A DNA stretch of 58,670 nt, taken from positions 1-58,670 of the forward strand of contig JAEUVK010000105.1 in NCBI GenBank assembly GCA_016787135.1, in the 5' to 3' direction. Below the pieces are notes generated by a model. The model was not told the origin of the DNA. It did no database searches and worked only from the letters and a program-made list of their open reading frames with translations. Source of the stretch: Chitinophagaceae bacterium (GTDB lineage: Bacteria > Bacteroidota > Bacteroidia > Chitinophagales > Chitinophagaceae). Shown in pieces: positions 16,975 to 23,411 of this stretch; the first letter of the stretch is position 1; each line of letters opens with the position of its first letter. Position numbers and translations under genes: made by a program.

Positions 16975-17283
16975 ATGCGGTGGCTTTTATTTTTATCCAG
17001 GCTGGCTTTTATCTGCGGTATTTTTTTCCTGTTGTCTATTTCCCTGCTCATCAGGAACTGGACGAATGACGAAGCAATCTCTTCGACGATCATTATTATC
17101 GGGTACTTTATCGGGCTCATCATTGTTCCCCTGGTGAATATCTGTTATCTGGCTGTATTGCTGGTAAGGCGAAAACTATCTGCGTATGTGCCGGTTTGGT
17201 TAGTAACGGCGAATATCTTTTTCCTGGTGATACTCATTTTGTATATCTTTTATTTTAATGATCCATACTATCATCAAAAATAA
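16975..17283 (+). CDS. Small three-helix membrane protein, unknown
   Basis: A 102-residue protein, not recognised. It has three hydrophobic segments (about residues 2-23, 36-58 and 70-92), with short charged loops (RNWTNDEAIS, VRRKLS) and a C-terminal FNDPYYHQK tail. I prefer the ATG at 16975; a TTG at 16957 is also in frame. Its 3' end overlaps the queuosine transporter start by 26 bases in another frame, so the two are co-expressed and may be translationally coupled. It could be a partner or an independent small membrane protein. Confidence 0.65.
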   Translation: MRWLLFLSRLAFICGIFFLLSISLLIRNWTNDEAISSTIIIIGYFIGLIIVPLVNICYLAVLLVRRKLSAYVPVWLVTANIFFLVILILYIFYFNDPYYHQK

Positions 17284-18055
17284 GCCTACAAGGCTTTTTA
17301 TCATTCTTGCAGGGGTATTCATCTGTAATGCTCTCATTGCAGAACTGATGGGCGTAAAACTTTTTTCGCTGGAAGAAACCATGGGAATAGCGCCTCTTCG
17401 TCTGAGAATTTTCGGTAATGAGTTCTCTTTTAACCTGACAGCAGGGGTACTGTTGTGGCCGGTCGTATTCATTATGACTGATATCATTAATGAATATTAC
17501 GGTATGAAAGGAGTGAGGTTTCTTTCTTTTTTAGCCATTGGTCTTATCGGCTATGCATTCCTGATGTTCCAGGGGGCTATTTACATTACTCCTGCCGGTT
17601 TCTGGGTGGGGAATTATGCCAGTCAGGGAGTTCCTGATGCCGATAAGGCCTACCGGGCCATATTTGGTCAGAGTTCATGGATCATTGTCGGCTCACTGGC
17701 TGCCTTTGGCATCGGCCAGGTATTGGATGTTTTTATTTTTCACAGGATAAAAAAGATCACAGGAGAGAAAAATATATGGCTGAGAGCTACCGGCTCTACG
17801 GTAGTTTCACAATTTGTGGACAGTTTCGTGGTGCTTTTCATTGCTTTTTATATCGGGCCACGTGTTTCTGCTAACCAGGGCCAGCCCTGGTCTTTTGCTT
17901 TAGTAATGACCATTTGTGTCGGTAATTATATTTATAAATTCCTCATGGCATTGGTGCTGACACCCGTGATCTATCTTGTTCATAGCTGGATAGAACGGTA
18001 TCTCGGCCATGACCTGGCGGCAGACCTGAAACAGGCTGCTATGCGGGATGAATAA
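17258..18055 (+). CDS. Queuosine precursor transporter, YhhQ family
   Basis: A 265-residue membrane protein of the YhhQ/QueT family (DUF165), which imports queuosine precursors such as preQ0/preQ1 for tRNA modification. Family marks visible: NALIAELMGVKLF near 24-36, LLWPVVFIMTDIINEYYG at about 65-82, QFVDSFVVLFIAFY at about 187-200, and the final KFLMALVLTPVIYLVHSWIER. About six helices are present. The insertion between residues 100 and 130 (FWVGNYASQGVPDADKAYRAIFG) is typical of the Bacteroidota version. It overlaps the upstream small membrane gene by 26 bases and the convergent Nudix gene by 17 bases. Confidence 0.9.
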   Translation: MIHTIIKNKPTRLFIILAGVFICNALIAELMGVKLFSLEETMGIAPLRLRIFGNEFSFNLTAGVLLWPVVFIMTDIINEYYGMKGVRFLSFLAIGLIGYAFLMFQGAIYITPAGFWVGNYASQGVPDADKAYRAIFGQSSWIIVGSLAAFGIGQVLDVFIFHRIKKITGEKNIWLRATGSTVVSQFVDSFVVLFIAFYIGPRVSANQGQPWSFALVMTICVGNYIYKFLMALVLTPVIYLVHSWIERYLGHDLAADLKQAAMRDE

Positions 18056-18515
18056 AATTTTCTTTGACCATCTTTGATACGATCTTGTCAATCGGCAGCG
18101 TGACACTTTCTTCTGAAAAGACGTCCCAGTCAATAAAACGAAAGGTTTCTGTTTCCCTTTTTTGTTCGTAAACAGCCAACTGATGTGCATCAAAGTCGAA
18201 AGGCTTGTCTCTTAACGGAGCTTTTATTTCTTCCAATGCTTTTGCGTAATAATAGATGGAGATGATCTGGTGCTCCGGGTTAAAGGCTGACATCTGGAAA
18301 TAATCTGTTGTGTAAATGTGATCGCCTACTTCGACTTTCAAGCTCATTTCTTCCATGAATTCCCTGGAGAGGCAATCTCTTGTGCCTTCTCCGAATTCTA
18401 ATCCTCCGCCGGGGAATTTTGTGTAATAGTTGCCGCGGATATATTCATCACTGACCAGTACCTGTTTTTTGTCGTTGATAAGAATGCCATAAACACGGAG
18501 GTTGAAGAGGCTCAT
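18039..18515 (-). CDS. Nudix hydrolase
   Basis: A 158-residue protein with a Nudix box, GGLEFGEGTRDCLSREFMEEMSL, at about 37-59: G-x5-E-x7-R-E-x2-E-E is intact, while the usual Gly after EEx is Ser. Such enzymes hydrolyse nucleoside diphosphates linked to another group; the substrate is not predictable here. N-terminal LFNLRVYGILINDKKQVLVSDE is the usual first strands. Its C-terminal end overlaps the convergent transporter gene by 17 bases. It lies 6 bases after the CorA gene on the same strand, so the two form an operon. Confidence 0.9.
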   Translation of the reverse strand: MSLFNLRVYGILINDKKQVLVSDEYIRGNYYTKFPGGGLEFGEGTRDCLSREFMEEMSLKVEVGDHIYTTDYFQMSAFNPEHQIISIYYYAKALEEIKAPLRDKPFDFDAHQLAVYEQKRETETFRFIDWDVFSEESVTLPIDKIVSKMVKENFIHPA

Positions 18516-18521
18516 ATAAAC

Positions 18522-19460
18522 TCAGAATATTTTTTTTCGTAAGAAAAGCCAGCCTATTCCCAAAGCTATGACCATAGATAGAAATACAACGATATAAAAT
18601 GCATACGGAGAATGTTCAAATCCACTGCGTACATTCATGCCAAATATACTGGCGATCAGTACCGGGAACGTCAATACAATCGTGATGACGGCTAATCTTT
18701 TCAGTACCTGGTTCTGGTTATTGGCAATGATGCTGGCAAAGGCATCCAGCGTGCTGCTCAGGATGTTGGTATAGATATTGGCCATTTCAAGGGCCTGTGC
18801 ATTATCCACGACCAGGTCATTCAGGAATTCTTTTTCATCTTCATTCAGGCCCAGGAAATTGGTCCGTTCCAGTTTCATCAGCAGCATTTCGTTGGAACGG
18901 AGAGCTGTCACAAAATAGACCAGGCTTTTCTGTATCCGCATCAGTTGCAGCAATTGTTCATTCTGGCTGGAAACATATAGTTTTTGTTCTATTACATTTC
19001 TCCGCTGGTTGATTTCTTTCAGGTATTCCATGAAATTCTGCATGATCTTTTCAAACACTTTTAATACCATCATGTTCTTTTTGTCGGGATGGCGGTTTTG
19101 GAAAGTATTCAGGAATTTCTTGATAGCCGGGTTCTCAAATGAGTTGACCGTAACGATCTGGTTGTGAGTAAGGATGATACAGATGGGGATAGTGATATAA
19201 TAGGCATCACTTTCATTAAAAGAATTGTTTTCAGTAGGCGTTTTGATCACGATCAGCCTGACATTGTCTTCCTTTTCAAAACGGCTCCTTTCATCAATAT
19301 CCAGTGAATCGGTCAGGAAGTCGATCGGTATCTCCAGTTCTTTTGATAACTCAGAAAATTCTTCCTGTTTAAGAGGGGGCAGCACATTTACCCAGCTTCC
19401 GTCTTCGGGCTTATCAATAGCAACAGTTTTGTGCTCAATATTCTTGAAGTACTGGATCAT
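18522..19460 (-). CDS. corA: CorA-family Mg2+/divalent cation channel
   Basis: A 312-residue protein with the CorA plan: a soluble N-terminal domain (about 1-240) including a long stretch of charged helices (KEINQRRNVIEQKLYVSSQNEQ), then two C-terminal membrane helices. The pore signature GMN is present in ASIFGMNVRSGF (about 271-282), after the first membrane helix, and the protein ends in a second helix and a KK tail. Length is normal. It sits 6 bases upstream of the Nudix gene. CorA homologues can carry Mg2+, Co2+ or Zn2+; sequence alone does not decide. Confidence 0.93.
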   Translation of the reverse strand: MIQYFKNIEHKTVAIDKPEDGSWVNVLPPLKQEEFSELSKELEIPIDFLTDSLDIDERSRFEKEDNVRLIVIKTPTENNSFNESDAYYITIPICIILTHNQIVTVNSFENPAIKKFLNTFQNRHPDKKNMMVLKVFEKIMQNFMEYLKEINQRRNVIEQKLYVSSQNEQLLQLMRIQKSLVYFVTALRSNEMLLMKLERTNFLGLNEDEKEFLNDLVVDNAQALEMANIYTNILSSTLDAFASIIANNQNQVLKRLAVITIVLTFPVLIASIFGMNVRSGFEHSPYAFYIVVFLSMVIALGIGWLFLRKKIF

Positions 19461-19486
19461 GACGGCGCAAAGGTAGGGGAGGTGGG

Positions 19487-19514
19487 GGAGTTAAGAGTTA
19501 AAAGTTAAGAGTCA
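19487..19514 (+). repeat. Short heptamer-type repeat tract
   Basis: The intergenic tract contains GAGTTAAGAGTTAAAAG-TTAAGAGT, imperfect repeats of a 7-8 base GTTAAGA unit, upstream of corA and downstream of dapF. No gene is seen between 19461 and 19621. Probably a small slippage-derived repeat. Confidence 0.5.
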
Positions 19515-19621
19515 GAGGGCAATGGGCAAAAGAAACCGAGAGGTTTGTAAAGGGGCCGCCATACATACAAATAAAGACTACCATCAAATAGCCAACCATC
19601 AGTAACGTCGAACGATCACTT

Positions 19622-20407
19622 CTATTTCACCTCCGTTTTCCCTTCGTAAACTTTCTCAGCGGGGCCCGTGAGCCAGATGTTGATATAGCGGTCATCTTCC
19701 AGGCGATCAAATTCCACCGATAATGTGCCTCCAAGTGTTTTTACTTCTACTTCGTTAAATCCATTTTCATTATGATAGGATACCAATGCTGCTGCCGTAA
19801 CACCGGTACCGCATGAGTAAGTTTCATCTTCTACTCCCCGTTCATACGTGCGGACGATTATCTCGTCGTCACCGATATGCTCTACAAAATTCACATTGAT
19901 CCCTTCCTCTTCAAAATCTTTACTGTACCGGATATCCCTTCCTTTTTTGTACACGTCTTCGTTCATTACGTCGTTCACTAATTTTACGTAATGGGGCGAG
20001 CCGGTATTAAGCATAAAATCGCCATGTTTCCTGATCACCTTATCTACGTTTTTCATTTTTAGCGAAACGGTGCCATCAGGGTCTATTTCAGCTTCATGTT
20101 CCCCGTCAGCGGCCCAGAATTTATAATCTACCCGGTGAATGCCTAAATGATAGGCGAATTTGGTTATACAGCGTCCGCCGTTGCCACACATGCTTCCTTC
20201 GCGGCCATCGGCATTATAGTATTTCATTTCAAAATCATAGCCAGCTTTTTCATTCAGCATCATGAGGCCATCGGCGCCGATGCCGAAACGGCGGTCGCAC
20301 AGGCGGCGTATCTGGTCGGAAGTGAGAGAAGAGTATTCATGTTTCCTGTTATCCAAAATGATGAAATCGTTCCCTGTGCCCTGGTATTTGAAAAAAACTA
20401 CTGTCAT
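19622..20407 (-). CDS. dapF: Diaminopimelate epimerase
   Basis: DapF interconverts LL- and meso-diaminopimelate, supplying lysine and peptidoglycan precursors. The 261-residue protein begins FFKYQGTGNDFIILDN, the usual first strand. The two catalytic cysteines are in GSMCGNGGRC (about 72-81) and in ETYSCGTGVTAAAL (about 195-208). GADGLMMLNE is present near 46. No signal peptide; cytoplasmic, somewhat short but complete. Its ATG overlaps the stop of the upstream nucleoside phosphorylase by four bases, an unusual pairing that probably only reflects compact gene order. Confidence 0.96.
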   Translation of the reverse strand: MTVVFFKYQGTGNDFIILDNRKHEYSSLTSDQIRRLCDRRFGIGADGLMMLNEKAGYDFEMKYYNADGREGSMCGNGGRCITKFAYHLGIHRVDYKFWAADGEHEAEIDPDGTVSLKMKNVDKVIRKHGDFMLNTGSPHYVKLVNDVMNEDVYKKGRDIRYSKDFEEEGINVNFVEHIGDDEIIVRTYERGVEDETYSCGTGVTAAALVSYHNENGFNEVEVKTLGGTLSVEFDRLEDDRYINIWLTGPAEKVYEGKTEVK

Positions 20408-21282
20408 ATACTTTCTGCAAATATCCCAATGAATTTTTGAATAAGGTTTTCTACTGCTGCCTGCCCGTCCTTTGAAAATTCTTTTTTGACCCGGTTAGCG
20501 ACAATGGCATTCACCGCAAGGCAATTATGCCCCATCAGTTTTCCGAGCCCGTAGATCGCCGATGTTTCCATCTCAAAGTTAGTGATGCGGTGTTGCCCAT
20601 ACCTGAAATCGGTCAGCCGGTTGATCAGTTCAGGGTTTCGGATACCCAGTCGCAATATACGGCCCTGCGGCCCATAGAAACCGGGACAGGTAACCGTGAT
20701 GCCCTGGTGAAAATCTTTTACGAAATGCTTGAGCAAAGAGCCTGCCGCACTGCTGATATAGGGATAGCTCATTTGCCCGTGCATCTGGGTATGTGTAACA
20801 AATGACTGCAGCAATAACTTTTCTTCATCATTCTGTTCATGACGGTAAAAGTTCAGCAGGTTGTCAACGCCGAGCCCATGCGTAGAGGCTACGAAACTAT
20901 CAACCGGGATATCAGCCTGTAATGAACCGGAAGTGCCTACCCGTATTATATTCAATGATCTCAGTTCTTTTTTTATTTCCCGGGTCTCAAAATCAATATT
21001 GGCCAGGGCATCCAGTTCGTTGATCACAATATCAATATTGTCAGGCCCGATGCCTGAAGACAGAACAGTTATTCTTTTTTTACCGATCCTGCCGGTATGG
21101 GTGATGAATTCCCTGTGTTGTGATCTTACCTCAATGGCATCAAAATATTTACTGATCTCTTTGACGCGGTCAGGGTCACCTACGGTAATTACAGTACCGG
21201 CGATCTCTTCCGGGCGCAGGTCAAGATGATATACGGCGCCCCTGGAATTGATGATCAGTTCGGATTCGGCTATGCGGCTCAT
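20404..21282 (-). CDS. Nucleoside phosphorylase (PNP/UDP family)
   Basis: A 292-residue member of the PNP_UDP_1 family, closest in layout to uridine phosphorylase. VITVGDPDRVKEISKYFD near 31-48 is the phosphate-binding GDP-R region, ITVLSSGIGPDNIDIVINEL is the second conserved segment, IRVGTSGSLQADIPVDSFV is the central motif, and NFEMETSAIYGLGKLMGHNCLAVNAIVANR contains the Met-Glu nucleoside-binding pair. It would cleave nucleosides with phosphate in salvage. Purine versus uridine specificity is not certain. It is the first gene of the unit with dapF and diverges from tRNA-Cys. Confidence 0.88.
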   Translation of the reverse strand: MSRIAESELIINSRGAVYHLDLRPEEIAGTVITVGDPDRVKEISKYFDAIEVRSQHREFITHTGRIGKKRITVLSSGIGPDNIDIVINELDALANIDFETREIKKELRSLNIIRVGTSGSLQADIPVDSFVASTHGLGVDNLLNFYRHEQNDEEKLLLQSFVTHTQMHGQMSYPYISSAAGSLLKHFVKDFHQGITVTCPGFYGPQGRILRLGIRNPELINRLTDFRYGQHRITNFEMETSAIYGLGKLMGHNCLAVNAIVANRVKKEFSKDGQAAVENLIQKFIGIFAESI

Positions 21283-21320
21283 AATCTATATTGTATAACA
21301 AATAATTTGGGCAAAAGGAT

Positions 21321-21328
21321 TATCTTTG
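21321..21328 (+). promoter_or_regulatory. -7 element for tRNA-Cys
   Basis: TATCTTTG matches TAnnTTTG and lies about 50 bases before the tRNA 5' end. A -33 element at the standard spacing is not clear. Confidence 0.45.
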
Positions 21329-21378
21329 TCCACTTTCAGGTTCAAATCTATATTCTAAAATCTGAATTTGGAAATAAT

Positions 21379-21449
21379 GGTCCTGTGGCCGAGTGGCTAG
21401 GCAGAGCTCTGCAAAAGCTCCTACAGCGGTTCGAATCCGCTCGGGACCT
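21379..21449 (+). tRNA. tRNA-Cys (anticodon GCA)
   Basis: The cloverleaf folds fully: acceptor GGTCCTG/CGGGACC (one G-U), D arm closed by GCC/GGC, anticodon stem GAGCT/AGCTC around the loop CTGCAAA, a four-base variable loop, and T arm AGCGG/CCGCT around TTCGAAT. The anticodon GCA reads Cys codons. The discriminator base is U, a known cysteine identity element. CCA is not encoded. A terminator follows within a few bases. Confidence 0.97.
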
Positions 21450-21454
21450 CCGGT

Positions 21455-21486
21455 AAAGGAATGATCTGAATGATCATTCCTTTTTT
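21455..21486 (+). terminator. Terminator after tRNA-Cys
   Basis: An 11-bp perfect stem (AAAGGAATGAT, 21455-21465, with 21473-21483) around a 7-base loop, leading into TTTTTT. Confidence 0.8.
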
Positions 21487-21577
21487 ATTGACTGACTACG
21501 CCCTGTTCATAAGGAAAAGATATAGCGACTATTAAGTTTAAAACATTATTTCCCGGCTCTTTTTGAATAACGCCAGC

Positions 21578-21883
21578 TCAAAACCCGGTTTCTTCTTCGT
21601 ATTGAAAACAGGGTAGGGGATCGGTATGTGACCAGGTCCGCACTACAGATCTGCGATGTTTTGAGCCCAACTTTATCAACACAAACTGCCCTCCCCCTTT
21701 TTTGTTAACGATTTCTAAAGCACCTGTGGCAGCTTCTGTTTTAGATTGCCAGGTATTATTTTCGGGCCCGAATGAAGTTGAATTACAGTTACCCGTTTTT
21801 CCTGTGTTTGTTTTTCTTAAAGGGCTATGATTACGTCTTTGCAGACCAGCATGCGCCAGGTTTTCGCAGCCTTGCCTGTACGA
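21578..21883 (-). pseudogene. Open frame without start codon, possible gene remnant
   Basis: On the minus strand one frame is open for 101 codons from a stop at 21884-21886 to the TGA at 21578-21580, with no ATG. The end of its translation reads like a genuine protein: TWQSKTEAATGALEIVNKK, then GGGQFVLIKLGSKHRRSVV, then RTWSHTDPLPCFQYEEE. Its 5' part overlaps the plus-strand small gene at 21772. I do not recognise a family. It may be the C-terminal end of a degraded gene or chance; no intact promoter or start was found. Confidence 0.25.
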
Positions 21884-22149
21884 TTATCCCCTCTGCTAAC
21901 CGGGCTGGATCCGGTTGCAGCCAGCATCAGGATATACTATGGCAGTATGCTTTGCTTAACGAAAATGATGATGACGATAATTGTGGATCGGCGAGGAAAA
22001 AAGCAATGGTTTCCCGTTACACTGTATTGGGTACTAATTTTTTTCTAAGCAACCTTTCTCATTCTTCCTATAACAACCGGCGATCGTATGAATACTTTGG
22101 TTATTTCTCTCATGACCGGTACATCTTTCATCGGGTACTAAGAGTTTGA
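21772..22149 (+). CDS. Small putative secreted protein, unknown
   Basis: A 125-residue reading frame opening with a signal-like stretch (MKLNYSYPFFLCLFFLKG). The middle holds an acidic run NENDDDDN, followed by a basic stretch (SARKKAMVSR) and a tyrosine-rich C-terminus ending RYIFHRVLRV. I have the impression that short Bacteroidota proteins with an acidic DDDDN run and an RVLRI-type end recur upstream of transport operons, but I cannot verify that here. It lies about 150 bases upstream of the RND operon, same strand. The alternative is that the whole 21487-22302 stretch is non-coding or decayed; two other frames are also open here. Confidence 0.4.
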   Translation: MKLNYSYPFFLCLFFLKGYDYVFADQHAPGFRSLACTIIPSANRAGSGCSQHQDILWQYALLNENDDDDNCGSARKKAMVSRYTVLGTNFFLSNLSHSSYNNRRSYEYFGYFSHDRYIFHRVLRV

Positions 22150-22302
22150 CCAGTATCTGTGTATTCGTTGCTCAGACGGTGATGATGCGTATACTTTCCA
22201 AAATCTCTGATAATTAACCGGCCTTATCCGGCCGTTCACTGAACTGTGGTCGGACCTTTGATGAGGCCCCGGTTCATCGCATAAAAACATATATCTACAA
22301 CA

Positions 22303-23385
22303 ATGAACAGAATAGTATGGCTGGGGGGGGTGTTTGCCCTTTTTTATACCACAAGCTGTAGCCCCGCAAAAAAGGAGAAAGAAGAGGCAGGCCGTTTTAC
22401 TGTTACCAGCCCGCTGAAAACAGATACCTCTTTTATGAAGGAATATGTATCGCAGATACAATCCATACGGAACATTGAAGTGCGGGCTCAGGAAAAAGGG
22501 TATCTGCAAAGCATCAATGCGGATGAGGGACAATATGTACATACCGGGCAGGTACTTTTCCGGATCATGCCTAAGATGTTTGAAGCAGAATTGCTGAAAG
22601 CACAGGCTGCCATGAAAGAAGCCGAGCTGGAATTGCTGAATACAAAGACGCTGGCGGATAAGAATATTATATCCAAAACAGAACAGGCCATTGCAGAAGC
22701 AAAACTGGATGAAGCAAAAGCTGACCGGGCCCTTGCGCAGTTACATCTTTCGCTCACGGAGATCAGAGCCCCGTTTGATGGCACGATCGACAGGATACGT
22801 TTCAAACCAGGGAGTTTGATTGATGAAGGAACACTTTTAACCACGCTGTCCGACAACAAATATGTATATGCCTACTTCAATGTATCAGAACCTGAATACC
22901 TCGATTTCAAAACAAGGGCTAATGCAGGTGAAACAACTACTGTAACGCTTCTTTTAGCCAACGGCCAGGTACATAAATATAAAGGCGTAGTTGAAACAGT
23001 AGAAAGCGAGTTTGATAACAGTACCGGCAATATCGCTTTCAGGGCAAAGTTCCCGAATCCCGATATGATCTTAAAGCATGGCGAAACAGGTAAAGTGCAA
23101 ATGACGGCCCGGGTCAGCAATGCATTGATCATTCCGCAAAAAGCTACTTATGAACTACAGGATAAGGTCTATGTATATACTGTCGATCAGAATAGTGTTG
23201 TCAGGTCAAAAAGTATTACTATAAAAAACCGCCTCCCTGATTTATATGTAGTGGATGCAGGTCTTTTGGAAAATGATAAGATCCTTTTAGAAGGTGTTCA
23301 GAATGTAAAAGACGATGATAAGATAGAATACAAATATGTCGATCCCAAAAGCATCATCTCCGGTCTGCAATTGATAAAACAGTAA
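22303..23385 (+). CDS. RND efflux periplasmic adaptor lipoprotein
   Basis: The membrane-fusion (AcrA/MexA-type) component of a tripartite RND pump, linking the inner-membrane pump to the outer-membrane channel. The 360-residue protein has a lipobox YTTSC with Cys19. Residues 55-80 (VRAQEKGYLQSINADEGQYVHTGQVLFRI) and about 150-185 (ALAQLHLSLTEIRAPFDGTIDRI) are the two halves of the lipoyl domain, separated by a coiled-coil hairpin rich in Ala, Glu and Lys (about 88-145). Beta-barrel and membrane-proximal domains complete it. It is 26 bases before the pump gene and is the first of three genes. No regulator gene is nearby. Confidence 0.94.
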   Translation: MNRIVWLGGVFALFYTTSCSPAKKEKEEAGRFTVTSPLKTDTSFMKEYVSQIQSIRNIEVRAQEKGYLQSINADEGQYVHTGQVLFRIMPKMFEAELLKAQAAMKEAELELLNTKTLADKNIISKTEQAIAEAKLDEAKADRALAQLHLSLTEIRAPFDGTIDRIRFKPGSLIDEGTLLTTLSDNKYVYAYFNVSEPEYLDFKTRANAGETTTVTLLLANGQVHKYKGVVETVESEFDNSTGNIAFRAKFPNPDMILKHGETGKVQMTARVSNALIIPQKATYELQDKVYVYTVDQNSVVRSKSITIKNRLPDLYVVDAGLLENDKILLEGVQNVKDDDKIEYKYVDPKSIISGLQLIKQ

Positions 23386-23411
23386 AGATATAATCCTGCA
23401 AGACGAATATA

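Noticed and set aside
22201..22245. GGCC-rich hairpin upstream of the RND adaptor as a riboswitch
   Set aside because: Only one short stem (CCGGCC/GGCCG) is visible; no known riboswitch consensus can be matched.
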